Positions 43,546-55,551 of a stretch of 64,000 nt of DNA are shown piece by piece. Under the pieces are notes generated by a model. It was given only the letters and a program-made list of their open reading frames with translations. It was not told the DNA's origin and made no database searches. Position numbers and translations under genes: made by a program. Source of the stretch: Sesamum alatum (taxonomy: Eukaryota > Streptophyta > Magnoliopsida > Lamiales > Pedaliaceae); assembly GCA_034509735.1 (NCBI GenBank), contig JACGWO010000007.1, positions 24,828,046-24,892,045 on the forward strand, given 5' to 3'. Every line of letters begins with the position of its first letter. Within the stretch, counting starts at the first letter, position 1.

Positions 43546-44699
43546 GAAAATTATTAACAATATTGCTGAAAAAGTCTATTAATGAAAACTGCATGATTAA
43601 TGCATCAAGTAACAGAAATTCAAATAAAACGTTGTATAGGCTTAAATTATTTTCTATACACATTTTGAGTCAAAAAATTTGAAGGAGAGGAAGAAAATGA
43701 ATGAAAACAGTGGATAGAAAATTGTGAATAAAAAGCTGAAAATGAGTGAATTAGGTAACACCAAGTTCCTAGCCCTACTCATACAGGGAACTAGTCATTG
43801 TAGCATGTTGTCTTTGTGTATGTATAATAAGTAATATTTTTATATTATAAAATATATTATAAATAAAATATATATATATATATATAAATTAACACATCAT
43901 ATTTAAAAAAACATAAAGAAATAATTAGAAAACAAATCAACTTAGGGTTATTATCGACATAACAAATAATTTGTATCGCGGTGTATGTAATCGCCTTTTG
44001 TGAATAAAAAAAGAATTGCTTTTAATTTTGCAGTGATTTTAATTTATTTTTGTAGTCATTCTAATTTTTCCAATCATAGAATCTAGAGAAAAAAAATGAC
44101 ATTTTATAGAGTTAGGTGCTTCAAAATGGTGCCAAAATCTGATTCAATTCCCTCCAACGAAGCATAGTGATCTCAAGTCATAAAAACTACCTTTGATCAT
44201 TTAAAGGTAATTTTCCATCCATCATTTAATATTTTTAACAGATTGAGGGATAAAAAATACTACATTTTTAATTCCTGTAAGATCAAAAATATTGAATCCG
44301 CAACGTATAAGACCAAAAGCGCAATAATACTTATTCGATGGGAAAAATTAACCAAAATACAATTTTTCCTAAATGTGATGTACCACTCACACCCATTTGC
44401 GGCTATAGAAATACGACGAGACACGTAAACCACAAGTTGCACGTGACTCAATATGTAATTATTGTTCATACGAAATTGAAGGCACATGGTCCTCCACGTG
44501 GTACAGGCTAACGTCGTTAACGACACGTTGCCGGCTGCCTGATTGTAGTAATACATGTTAATTTCATTGCATCCTTCACGTGTGAAGTTGATCGATTTCA
44601 CTCCCTTGAAAGCGTGACAAAGATTCTTTTTAAATAAATTAGCAACGATTGCATGTGGATTCTTTTTTTGACGTAATGCAATTTATTAAAATTATTTAT

Positions 44700-44988
44700 C
44701 ATTGTACATGATTTTCACGAGCATCTAAAAAATAAATATAACCTAAAATAAAGGGGGAAGAAACTTGTGATAAAAAAATCGTAGTGTGAAAAAATTAAAA
44801 AAAAAAGTTGGTGAGAAAAAAAAATTAGAGTCTGTTAAAAAAATGTGGGTAGTGGATTATTATAGAGTTATTAAAAAATAGTGAAATTACTATTATGACC
44901 GTTTAATAAAAATAGAATGAATAAAAAGTTAATTGAGACATTTAAAAATTAATACGACAAAGAGGATTTTCGGTTGTAATAGTATAGA
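44700..44988 (-). mobile_element. possible second Helitron 5' end
   Basis: The minus strand at 44988 reads A|TCTATACTATTACAACCG, then AT-rich DNA with GGTCATAATAGTAATTTC, similar in style to the first Helitron 5' end. No matching CTRR hairpin end could be located, so only the end is called. Confidence 0.3.
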
Positions 44989-46305
44989 TATTCAATCTAT
45001 TCAATTTAAAAATTGATTCAGTATATTAGTAATCCAAATTAATGAATGAGCTCAACCAATAAATTCACATGGTATTTGGATTCACAATTACGCCTCAACA
45101 TTATTAATCAAGTAAGACCCAATTAGTTGCACTTGCATATGGATTCCACTCATTAATATTTTGGGGTTGTTAATTTTTGTAGTTGGGATACGTAGTTGAT
45201 AGAGTTCGATTCAGATCTGTCAATGGGCCAAAATTACCTAGGTCTAGACTCTTTATTTTATATTAGACCCAAACTCGTTGAATTAAAAAAGTTAGAATCT
45301 AGGTCGAGTAACATACCCGTTCCTACCCGTTCAGACCCATCTCCATCCACGATTCTCTTTGCAGCTTGACAATAGGCTGCATATTTTCTAAAAATAAATT
45401 AATTTTGCATATTTGATTTTGGAATTATTGAATTTTTCCTATGATCAATATTGCTTAATTAATTTGAGGTTTTCAACATGCATTGGATGCATTGTGCGTG
45501 ATGTCTATTAGATTTAAAATTTGAAGCTTGTATATTATCTATATATTTATGACTTGTGATGTTGGACATCACTTGGATATTTTGAATATCTATGTTGGCA
45601 TGATTATTTGGTATAATTGAGCGTTGTGTGTTGATGGGATCAACATGGGATGATCACAAGAGCCCTAGAGTTTGTGTATGAATGTATGGCATTTACGTTT
45701 CTATTAGGTGGGGCATGCATGCCTCTTGTTTTTGGACTATCATCTCTCGGTTTTTCACCTCATGATGTTAAGGCTTGCTTATTTCCTCTTTTCCATGTAT
45801 TACTATTCCTATGTAATGAGAGTAGTTAGGTTTTTTGGTGAGGTTTTATTTTGTAATAATAACAAGCCTACGGAGTTGGAGGCCCACGTTGGATGGAGGC
45901 CCAAGGTGATACAACAAAGCGAAAAACAAGAAGAGCCACAAGGCCCATTGGAATGACAATGGGTTAATTATTTTTGTACTAGTGTAGGACCACCCTAGAT
46001 AGACCATAGACTCACTGCGGGCTTAGTAGGTCGCTATGTTGGGCTTGTGATCATCCTAACAGGGGTTATGCTATGTTTATTGCATGCGGCGTATTATCTA
46101 TCGCTTTATGAATATTGGATGTTTATGCATGCAAAGACATTTAATGAGATGAGGCGTCGGTCATTATAAAAAATAAACTCTCATTTGGTTGGACCAAATA
46201 AAATATTAGGCCCATAATGGACATTGATCAAAATAGATTTGATCAATCCAAGTCTTCCATCCAAGGCAATGTGGTGAGGAAGCTACCACTACCCAAGTGT
46301 GGTCT

Positions 46306-46397
46306 CACGAGTCGTGGCACACTTGGACTAAGGGAAAGTTGCACTATTGTGATGAACAAAGAGGTTGCGCTCGTTGTTCCCTATCTGACGAGTTGTG
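46306..46397 (+). other. paired odd palindromes in the C4 leader
   Basis: CACGAGTCGTG at 46306-46316 (sense orientation) and GACGAGTTGTG at 46387-46397, the second decayed at two bases. Confidence 0.55.
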
Positions 46398-46763
46398 GGG
46401 ACTGACAGTTGAGGCATGATTTGGTTGATAGGTCGGGCCCAACATTGAGTAATATGGTTCGCTTGGAGTCCTCGGAATCATGCGAAGAGGTGAGGCAAAA
46501 CATCTTGGATTCTCATTGGATTAGAATGATATTGCATATCTCCCATGAGGTTTTCTTTATGTGAATCGTAAAAGCAGGGAATGAAAGTCACGCTTATGAA
46601 TCCTGAGCCCACTAGGAAATGGTTTCCCGAAACTCCACTTGAGAGTGATGGACTTTCATAGAAATAGTGGGAGGGTTAAAGACTAAAAGACCATGTCTTC
46701 AACTTGAATAATGATATTACCATCCTTTTCCAATTTCTGCCTTATATTTCTTTAAATGTAGAT

Positions 46764-47640
46764 ATGTCTAAGAATCCCATAACCATCGTATTAGAGACCA
46801 ATAAATTCAATGGCATGGACTATTCTGACTGGTTAAGAAAGCTGAGGATGGTCCACGGTTTCGAGAACCAAGGGTACATCTTGGACGAGCTACCGCCGAG
46901 CGACTTGCCAGAAGAGTCCACGCCAGAAGAACTTTGACGTTCGAGAAATGGAATGAGGACAACCAGAAAGTACGCAGTATCATATTGGCTTCGATGTCTA
47001 ACGATATCCAGAAGCAATATGATAGGCTTGACAACGTCCCCACCATAATGCTCCGCATGAACGAGGTTTATGCGGTTCCGGAAAGGTATATTAGATATGC
47101 CACCACAAAAGCATTCTTTGGCACCTAGCTAGCTGAAGGATCTTCTGTGCAGAGTCATAGGGTCAAGATGCCATCCCTAGTGGAGAAGCTCGAGGACCTA
47201 AAAGCTGGGCTTAATAATGACACGTACATTGACGTGATCCTTCAGTCGCTTCCTCCATCCTATGACCCGTTCGTTGTCAACTACAACATGAACGGACTTG
47301 AGAAGTCCATTCATGAGTTTATCAATATGTTGGTCTAATATGAGGCAACAACCCACAAGTCTGCGCTGTCGGTATTGATAGGAGAGGTTTCGACCTCTAA
47401 GGCGAAAGGCAAGAGGGCCAGACGCTGTAAGAGGAAGAACAGAAAGGGGAAGGTAGTTGCATCCGCTGCTCGCACTCCTAGCGCCCTTGTTGCCCCAGTG
47501 GGAATGGGCAAAGGGAAAGGGAAGGCTCGGGGTTCTCAGCGGTCTAAAGCAAATGATGTCTGCCTGCATTGCCAAGGAAAGGGGCATTGGAAGAGAGAGT
47601 GGCCACATCTCCTCTCCAATCCAGGTATGTTTGTGGTTGA
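46764..47640 (+). pseudogene. gag: copia gag of C4
   Basis: ATG at 46764 opens MSKNPITIVLETNKFNGMDY, SDWLRKLRMVHGFENQGYIL. A one-base deletion at about 46930 breaks the frame inside EELTFEKW. After MSNDIQKQYDRLDNV and KAFFGT a TAG replaces the lysine codon, and a TAA follows NMLV. The basic linker and knuckle follow (CLHCQGKGHWKREW), where the last zinc-binding cysteine is tryptophan. It is closest in sequence to the C6 gag. Confidence 0.85.
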
Positions 47641-48207
47641 AGTAAGCATGATAACTAATTCTACTTCATCGGTATTAGATACAGGATGTGGTGCTCAATC
47701 TGCAATGATTTACATATGCTGCAAATAAGCAGAAGGCTAACTAAGGATCATAGGATCCTGAGGCTAGGCGATGGCAAGGCCGTTGCTGCGAAAACCATAG
47801 GATCAGTAGAGTTTGCTATTAGTCATCATGTTAGGGTAGTACTAAACGATTGTTTCTATGTACCTAGCATGATTAAAAATATTGTATCTATACCCGTCCT
47901 GGACAAGGAGGGTTATTCTTTCACCATCAATAAAAGTGGCTTTTATATTATCTGCTTGGTACATTGGTAAACGGTCAATACATCTTCAACATTCTAATTG
48001 GATTATGACTGCCGAACATAAACGTAAACACGATAATCAAGATAATGCACAGATAAAGCATGCAAGGTTAGGTCATATCTCTAAAGATAGGATAAGGAGG
48101 TTGGTGGACTCAAAGAGTCTAGAGATAGACGATTTGGACAACCTACTAACTTCTGAGTCTTGTCTGAAGGGAAAGATGACCAAAAAATCTTGGACAAAGC
48201 GTAAGGA
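47641..48207 (+). pseudogene. pol: protease and pre-integrase remnant of C4
   Basis: SVLDTGCGAQSAM retains DTG but is shifted soon after. RILRLGDGKAVAAKTIGS and FYVPSMIKNIVSIPVLD follow. Near 48060-48200 it reads KHARLGHISKDRIRRLVDSK, SLEIDD and ESCLKGKMTKK, the HHCC module. Coding ends where the LTR fragment begins. Confidence 0.8.
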
Positions 48208-48430
48208 TACGTGGATCGTCCCGGGAGAGGGCGCGTGCGTAAGCACGATGCGTTAAAACATAATTAAAACATAACCATGCATAAAATGATCGAATTAAAG
48301 GACCGATCAAGGGGTGTTCCCTTGATTCTACTGGGGGTTCAGTGTATCTCATGAATAAAATAAAAGAAGCATGCAAGATTCATGGAGGCCATAGGGTTGA
48401 AACAAAAGGAAAAATGCTACAAGCGTACAG
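48208..48430 (-). repeat. type I LTR fragment
   Basis: GTGGATCGTCCCGGGA at the left and an intact hairpin at 48306-48326 (ATCAAGGG, GTGTT, CCCTTGAT) identify the U5 side of a type I LTR. The LTR stops at about 48430, where leader sequence of C5 begins, so it is truncated at both ends. Confidence 0.75.
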
Positions 48431-49375
48431 TCCATATAAAAAATAAAAGCCTAGCACGCCACTATTGGATGATCACAAGCCCGAGTCGTATGCGACCCAT
48501 TGAGTCAGCATTGGATATGTGGTCAATCTAGGGTTGTTCCTACACTATTATATTTTAATGTAGAAACCCATCAACACACTGATGGGCCTTGCCTCTTCAT
48601 CCACCGGGCCTCCAAGGCTTCGGATCTCCATGGACCTCCTTGGACTCTTCCTTCTTGGCCTTCCTTGATCTTCTTCATTTACAAAATAAAATTAAAGAAC
48701 CTCCCTTCTACCTACTCTCACTATAGCTTAAAAAGAAACCTCGACAAGCACGGGTGGGAGTACATAAGGAGCGAGAAAGAAAGTCTTATTATTCTAAGGT
48801 AACCAGAAAGATAAGGGAATAAAAACGAGGCACACAGGCCCAACAGAAAATCAACCATACAATTAATCTTAAGGCTTTGTGATCATCCATTCGTCAATCT
48901 CATCAAACAAATGGCAATATAATATATCCAAGTAAAATATGTTATTCACATAAACACATGATAACCAGTATCATACGTAGCGGAAATAAACGCAAAATAT
49001 CTACACAAGAGATTTGACCATCGGTGCAACTATTGGAATATTTCTTGCTAGGAAATCCTTTCCTCACTATTAAGACGATATTCAATTTTAGGTGATTCCA
49101 AACAAAATCAAAAATAAAATATTTCAAAATAATGTTCTTCGGAAAATATGCAGAAAATAATTCAGAAAAATCCAAAAATTAACAGTTTCGGAAAAATAAC
49201 ACAAAGACATTAAAACAACGACGACCACCGTTGCCGGCAATGCCTGCCGGCAGGGTGAGCGTGCGCGCGCGCCCCAGCCTAGCTGGCTAGTCGCAGGGCG
49301 ACAGGCAGGCCCATCGTGCGCATGGGTGGCCCTGCCAACCGCCAGCGCGTGTTGGGCGTATAGGCCGGGTGCAGG
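48431..49375 (-). other. C5 leader fragment, left part
   Basis: It has the leader landmarks AGCCTAGCACGCC, GATGATCACAAGCCCGAG and a decayed form of the inverted repeat near 48500, then AT-rich DNA and the start of a GC block (49222-49375). No gag is attached. C6 sits inside the GC block; the right part continues at 57766. Confidence 0.65.
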
Positions 49376-51602
49376 TGAAGGACAAGCGGATCCGCCCGGG
49401 AGCGCGAGCGGAAGCGAGAAAGCGAGAAATTGTGCATATTTAAATCAAATTCAAAATACACGAATCCCAATGGGTGTACCCTTGGGTGCTCAACCGGGCG
49501 TTCGATGTAGAATGTGTAAATATTAAAACATATATTTAAGCACATAGGGCATAGATATATAAATGAAATCAATCAAAGCATAATAAACCGTTACCTTTGA
49601 TTGTTTAGCGTATGCTCCCAGCTACTTGCGTTGTTCCTTCTCCGGAATGCTCATGAAATCCAAACGTATGGATTCTTCAAAGGTGATCCACACCACACCG
49701 GAAGAAACACACGTTCTTCTTGCTAGAAAAGAACGGGTTTAGAAGGAATCGGTTTAAGAGAAGAACACTATGAATTAGTGTTCTCTTAAACTTACTTTGT
49801 TCTTCTTCTTGATTCAAAATCAAGTGAAGAACACAAGTGTGAGAGAGGGAGAGAGCACAAAATTTTAGAGAGATAAGAGGGATTTTTGTCTTCTCTTTTT
49901 CCTAGAAAAAGATGAATAATGAATCACTTATTCTTGGTGTTGTATATTCTAATATATATACATAATTAATGTGATTATTGGAATGTGTCTAGGTTCATCC
50001 AAGGATGTCTAGATTCATTCCAATCAATCACCATCAATTCTTCAATCAAGCTTACCAAAATTTATGGTATGATCAAATCATACCAAAAGGGAAGAGCTTG
50101 ATTGGAGTTGATTTGTCTCTTTCCAAAAGAGATAAGTCAACATACCACCTAGCATGAAACATGGCTGATTTTGCTTCCTCCAAGGGAGCATGTCGGCCAT
50201 GTTTAATTAAGGGAAGAAGTCCAACTTCTTCCTATTGCAAAATAGGAATTATTTCTCCTCTTGGGTATAATTTAACGGACCGGGTTTTATCGTAATCCAA
50301 TTACGACGAACCCAACATTAAATTCAATTTAATGTCCATTTAAATTATTCCTGTTGATCTTTTAATCCAATTAAAAGATCCAACGTCTCAACGTCTCAAC
50401 TTTCCATATTTAATCGAAAAATCCAGTTTACCGATTAAACGCAACGCCGAAACAATAACGGCCGGTCCATCCAATGGACTTTCCCTTAAGTAATCCAATT
50501 ACTTATTTTATCCTTCGAGATTGACTCCAAGTCGATCTCTCAACCTCCTCGGTGATTTGTGTGTGACCCTTTAGGTTCACCCTCAGCTAGACTTGGGCCC
50601 GTGTCCCACAAGGGCCCGTTACCATGGGTGGCCGTCTAGAAACGGTCCATGGCACTAGAGACTAGGTGAATTGGCGTGAACATTTAGGCGCCGATTCCGT
50701 ACGGGTACGATCCTTCCGTCTACCGTCTCCCGGCCTTAGTCTGGGGTATGGAATTGGGCGTCGGTTCCCATCCTTGACTAGGCATCTATGCTTAATACTT
50801 GAGACCACGTGTGCTTCATTGCGTCGACACAGGAAACCATTCCCTGTTCCACCAACCACTGTGGCCACAGCTTCAAACAGCATGAACGTGTCTCCGAGTG
50901 CATAGGAGATACCTCTGTCACATACTGACAGGGGACGGATCCTCTTCTTGGAATCCACCGTCCTCGCTACACATTTCGACTGCACTGGACAAGGCTTATG
51001 ATAATCATCTTACAGAATGATTACCTCTCGCCAGATCCAAGATACAGCCGTCCTGTGCACGCGACTCCCATGATTCCTCAAGTCTGAGGATTACTCCCGT
51101 ACTATCGGAACCGGGGAAAACCAATCATACCGACCAAGCCTCGAAGGCTTCCACATGATGATCCCCGCGAGTCAGTCCAGTCGGCTCGACCCCAGTCGAC
51201 CAACCCATCAAGATCGTGTAGGCGTCCCACGCCTGTCGCCGATGAAACACGACACTCATCCAATGAACACGACTCTTGACGCAAGTCTCAATAGGACTCT
51301 CGATGCCCTGTCTCGAGGTCCTCGACTTGGAACGTTTCAGACCCAACTCTTAATCAGTTGGTTTCATGACCACCATCCAATGCGTGGACCAACTGCACGA
51401 GTTGTTAACCATGGTCTGTGGGCTTTGTTATGATATAAGTTAAACACCGTTTTAACAAATGTAAGATGAGCGCAAGAAAGAAGGTACCATTGGTGACGAA
51501 CACTCATCTTATTCATCACGTAATAATATTACATCTACATCAAGTTGTCGAACAGGTTACAAATTGCCAAACCTATTGGCTTTCTGGTCACCTATTCCAA
51601 CA
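49376..51602 (-). repeat. 3' LTR of C6, type III
   Basis: It runs from TGAAGGACAAGCGG to CTATTCCAACA. The hairpin at 49466-49486 has one stem mismatch (CCCAATGG, GTGTA, CCCTTGGG). The CCATGG hairpin is at 50622-50652. The polypurine tract (minus strand AGTGGGAGAT) follows at 51603. Confidence 0.9.
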
Positions 51603-51786
51603 ATCTCCCACTTGACCTAAAGCCAATCACCCATTGACCTCAAACCTCTTATTCAGATGGTGAGTGTGGGCAACTTGCGACATGGGCTTAGCAAGTGGAT
51701 CTGCTATGTTTTCTGCGGAGCTGACTCGGTCCAACCGAACGTCACTCCTGCTATCCATCTCTCCAAGTAGATGGTAGCGTCTAAGA
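51603..51786 (-). other. 3' internal tail of C6
   Basis: It aligns with the equivalent tails of C2 and C3 (CCCACTTGACC, AAAGCCAATCACCCA, GGTCCAACCG, GTCTAAGAAT), the segment after RNase H. It stops at the AATATTCC junction with the LTR fragment. Confidence 0.7.
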
Positions 51787-52543
51787 ATATTCCATTAAAT
51801 TAAAATCAACGGTTGAGATGGAAAGGGGAGATGGAAGGCTAGGATTTTTTTGACTAGGTTAAACACTAGTTTGACTAGGACTTTGACTAGGTCAAAATCC
51901 TAGTCAAATTAGAGTTCTTAGAGTTGGAGTTTAAAGAGGATTAAACTCCTCCTCTATATAAACCTCTAGCCTCCAAACAATTGAAGGATGATGATTCTTG
52001 AAAAACACACACAACACACACACTCATCTCTCCCCTCCTCACCTCTCGTCCGCCCTCTCTCTCTCTAGAAGAAAATATTTTTCTTAGTTCTTTTGTTCTT
52101 GGAACATTAGAACTTAGATGAATCAATACCGTTAATTGATAACGTGTCGTTGATTCATCCACTCCAAAAATTATACACTTGTTCGTTGCTAGCACGACGT
52201 GCAAGATACGTGGGTGGATCGTGTGTCACGATTTGGACGGTCTCAAGAACGAGATCTCGGTGCAAAACGGGGAACAAAGCGAGTAGCCGTTGAAGACGAA
52301 AACGACAACGGGTAGGTCTCGTTTTACTTTTTTCGTCCCGCTTTAATTTTTTCAACTCTATGGCCTCCATGATTTCTTTACATGCTTTATGATCATGAGA
52401 TACACCGAACGCCCGGGAACCTCAAGGGCACACCCCTTGAGCGTGTTCTTTTAAATTAAAAGCATGCTTTAATTTTTGTATGTTTATATTTATCGCGCTT
52501 CCGCATTCGCGCAATTCCTGGGACGATCCACCGATTTCTTTCA
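51787..52543 (+). repeat. type I LTR fragment inside C6
   Basis: A plus-strand type I LTR from its middle (AATATTCCATTAAATTAAAA) to its 3' end (GACGATCCACC...TTTCA). It includes a TATA box near 51954 and a perfect hairpin at 52421-52441 (CTCAAGGG, CACAC, CCCTTGAG). At its right edge the gag-pol reading frame of C6 is cut in the stretch TLVNGLCIL, so an element once inserted there. A deletion through AATATTCC microhomology later removed its left half and most of C6 pol. Confidence 0.8.
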
Positions 52544-52877
52544 GTATGCACAGACCGTTGACCAATGTACCAAGCAAATGAGAAATACCATCTTTGATAA
52601 TGAAAAAACCGTTTTTATTGATGGTAAATTCATATCCCTCCTTATCAAGGACCGGGATGGAAACAATGTTTTTAATCATGCTAGGTACATAGAAACAGTC
52701 GTTCAGTACAATCCTAACATGACTACTAATGGCTAACTCTAGTGATCCTACGGCCTCCGCGGCAACAGCCTTGCCATCGCCTAGCCTCAGGATCATCTCA
52801 TCCTTGGTTAGCCTTCTGCTTCTTTGCAGTGCCTGCAAATCATTGCAGATGTAAGCACCACACCCGGTATCCAATAC
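52544..52877 (-). pseudogene. pol: protease and start of pre-integrase of C6
   Basis: VLDTGCGAYICNDLQALQRS, then LRLGDGKAVAAEAVGSLE, FYVPSMIKNIVSIPVLDKEG and FTINKNGFFIIKDGISHLLG. DTG is intact and the frame is open up to the LTR fragment edge. It is separated from gag only by one TAG codon at about 52878, where the relatives have tryptophan (C1, C3) or serine (C4). Confidence 0.85.
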
Positions 52878-53784
52878 CTATGAAGCAGAATTAGTAATCA
52901 TATTAACTTCAACCACAAACACACCTGGGTTGGAGAGGAGTTGTGGGCACTCCCTTTTCCAATGCCCTTTTCCTTGGCAATGCATGCAGACATCATTTGC
53001 CTTGGACCGCTGAGAACCACGGGCCTTCCCTTTCCCTTTGCTCGGTCCAACCGGAGCAACAGGGACGCCCGGAGCGTGAGCAGGGGCCACAACCGTCTTC
53101 CCTTTGCCCTTCTTCCTCTTCCAGCGTCCGACCCTCTTGCCATTCGCCTTGGAGGTCGAAGCCTCTCCTATCAATACCGCCGGCGCCGACTTGTGGGTTT
53201 TTGCCTCGTATTGGACCAGCATGTTGATCAACTCATGAATAGACTTCTCAAGTCCATTCATGTTGTAGTTTACAACAAACGGGTCATAGGATGGAGGAAG
53301 CGACTGGAGGATCACGTCAATGTACGTGTCATTGTTAAGCCAAGCTTTAAGGTCCTCGAGTTTCTCCACTAGGGAGAGCATCTTGACCCCATGACTCTGT
53401 ACAGACGCTCCTTCAGCGAGCTTTGTGTCAAAGAATGCTTTTGGCGGCATATCTAATATGCCTATCCTGAACTGCATAAACCTCGTTCATGCGGAGCATT
53501 ATGGCGGAGACGTTGTCCAGCCTCTCATACTGCTTCTGGATGTCGTTAGACATCGAAGCCAGTGTGATACTGCGTACTTTTCGGTTGTCCTCATGCCATT
53601 TCTCGAATGTCAAACGTTCTTCCGGCGTGGACCCCTCCGGTAAGTCGCTCGGTGGCGGCTCGTCCAAGACGTAGCCTTGGTTCTCGAAACCGAGGACAAT
53701 CCTCAGGTTTCTCAGCCAGTCCGAGTAGTTCGTTCCGTTGAATTTGTTAGTCTCGAGAATCATGGTTAATGGGTTCTTAGACAT
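52878..53784 (-). pseudogene. gag: copia gag of C6, best preserved copy
   Basis: ATG at 53784 opens MSKNPLTMILETNKFNGTNY, SDWLRNLRIVLGFENQGYVL. It reads through RSITLASMSNDIQKQYERLD to about 53440, where one frameshift occurs. It then resumes as FDTKLAEGASVQSHGVKMLS, LQSLPPSYDPFVVNYNMNGL, a basic linker (GKRVGRWKRKKGKGK) and the intact knuckle CMHCQGKGHWKREC, and ends NMITNSAS before TAG. About 300 residues in all, the family's normal gag size. One shift and one stop are the only visible lesions, so this is the best reference copy. Confidence 0.9.
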
Positions 53785-55538
53785 ATCTACATTAATGAAA
53801 ATGTAAAGCAGAAATTAGCAGATGATGGTAATATTATTGTTCAAGTTGAAGACTTGGTCTTTTAGTCTTTAACCCTCCCACTATTTATACGAAAGTCCGC
53901 CACTCTCAAGCGGAGTTTCGGAAAACCATTTCCTAGTGGGCTTGGGATCCACAAGCGTAATCTCCATGCCCCGCTTTTACGATTCACATGAAGAAGACCT
54001 TGTGGGAGATATCCAATATCATTCTCATCCAATGAGATTCCCAATATATTTTGCCTCACCTTTTCACATGGTCCCGAAGACTCCAAGCGAACCATGTTAC
54101 TCAGTGTTGGGCCCGACCCATCAACCAAATCATGCCTCAAACTGTCGCCCCCTACGACTCGTGAGACAGGAAAACAGTGAGCGGAGTCTTTTTGTTCACA
54201 ACAAATAGTGCAGCTTTCCCCTAGTCCAAGTGTGCCACGACTCGTGAGACCACACTTGGGTAGTGGTAGCTTCCTCACCACATTGCTGTGGATGGAAGGC
54301 TCGGACAGACCAAAATACCATTTTGATCCAAGTCCGTTCTGGGCCTAATATTTAATTTGGTCCAACCAAATAAGAGTTTGTGTATGACCGAGACCTCATC
54401 ACATTATTGTGTTTTAGCATGCATAAATATCCAATATTTAAAGCGATAAATAAATACGCCGCATGCAGAAAACATAGCATACCCCTGTTTAGGATGATCA
54501 CAAGCCCAACCTATGCGACCCACTGAGCCTGCAGTAAGTCTATGGTCTGTCTAGGGTGGTCCTAAATTATTACAATAATAATAAACCCATTGTCATTCCA
54601 ATGGGCCTTGAAGTGCTTCTTGTTTCACGCCTTGATGCTCCTCCTTGGGGTCTCCGACTCCAATTGCTTGTTAAAATTAAAACCTCACCAATCCTATCTA
54701 CTCTCATTACAACTGAAAGTAATACATCGGTAATAAAGAAAACAAGCCTTAACATCATGAGGCTGAAAATACGGGAGATGATAGTCCCAAAAACAAGAGG
54801 CACACAGGCCCACCCAACAGAAAATAAATGATCATACATTCATCCATACATAAGGTCTAGGGCTCTTGTGATCATCCCATGTTGATTCCATCAACTCACA
54901 TAACATAATTATTCCAAATAATCATGCATAAATAACCAATGGATATTCCAAATACCCAAGTGATGTCCAACATCACAAAAGCATAAATATACAAATAATA
55001 TGCAAAATTCAAATTTTAAATTTAATGGACATTTTAAACAATGCATCCAATGCATGTATTAATCCCAAATTAATTAAGCAAATTTAATTCAAGGAATAAT
55101 CCAATTATTCCAAAATCAAATATGCAAAATTAATATATTTTCAGAATATTGTGCAGAAAATACAGAAAATCAAATTTTCCGAAAAAAGTCGAAAAACGGC
55201 ACAAAACGGCCCAGCCGCTGTGCTGGCCGGCCGGCCGCGCGCACAGGGCAGCGCGCGCGCGCGCTGGCCTCGGCCAGCTGCGGCCGGTCGACTGTGCGCG
55301 GCCACTGCTGGCCTAATCAAAACTGTTTCAGCACAATAACAGTAATATTATTTTGAAAATAAGCATGCAATTTTAGATCCAATCTAACAAAATTAAGCAT
55401 GCCAAAAGTCCATTAAATCCAAACAATTGAATCATCATATTATTCATATATTTATGTAATCTAACATGCCAATAAAGCCATTTAAAAGCAAGTAGATCAT
55501 GCCAAACACATAGATCTATGCCCCTTACATCGAACCGG
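53785..55538 (-). other. leader of C6
   Basis: About 1.75 kb. The palindromes are at 54153-54163 (one base changed) and 54236-54246 (perfect), a decayed inverted repeat is near 54517, and the GC block at 55205-55312 is only about 110 bp. It ends at the PBS. Confidence 0.75.
55205..55312 (-). repeat. GC-rich block of the C6 leader
   Basis: CGGCCCAGCCG, CCGGCCGGCCG, GCGCGCGCGCGC and CGGCCAGCTGCGGCCGG runs between AACGGCACAAAACGG and CTAATCAAAAC. It is the shortest and most symmetrical version. Confidence 0.75.
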
Positions 55539-55550
55539 GCTCTGATACCA
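55539..55550 (-). other. primer binding site of C6
   Basis: The minus strand reads TGGTATCAGAGC, a perfect initiator-Met tRNA site, one base from the LTR at 55552. Confidence 0.9.
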
Positions 55551-55551
55551 C

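Larger units (their letters stand above)
43028..45377. other. AT-rich DNA without genes
   Basis: It begins with the right target duplication of MU (43028-43036). It holds a 261-bp MITE-like element (43285-43545), an (AT)n stretch near 43868-43885, and a Helitron-like 5' end at 44988. ORFs of 60-113 codons here show no recognisable domain. Confidence 0.5.
45378..48207 (+). mobile_element. Ty1/copia remnant C4, plus strand, both ends missing
   Basis: It holds leader (from about 45378, aligning with the reverse complement of the C6 leader), gag (46764 onward), protease and the HHCC region, cut at about 48207 by a minus-strand type I LTR fragment. The LTRs, PBS and the rest of pol are absent. 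It is opposite in direction to the other copia copies with coding sequence. Confidence 0.8.

Noticed and set aside
43775..43805. Hairpin GTTCCTAGCCCT...AGGGAACTAG as a Helitron 3' end
   Set aside because: The stem is interrupted and no CTRR/T edge pairs it with the 44988 end.
44243..44601. ORFs of 61 and 113 codons on opposite strands
   Set aside because: They overlap each other, show no domain, and lie in AT-rich DNA without promoter or splice context.
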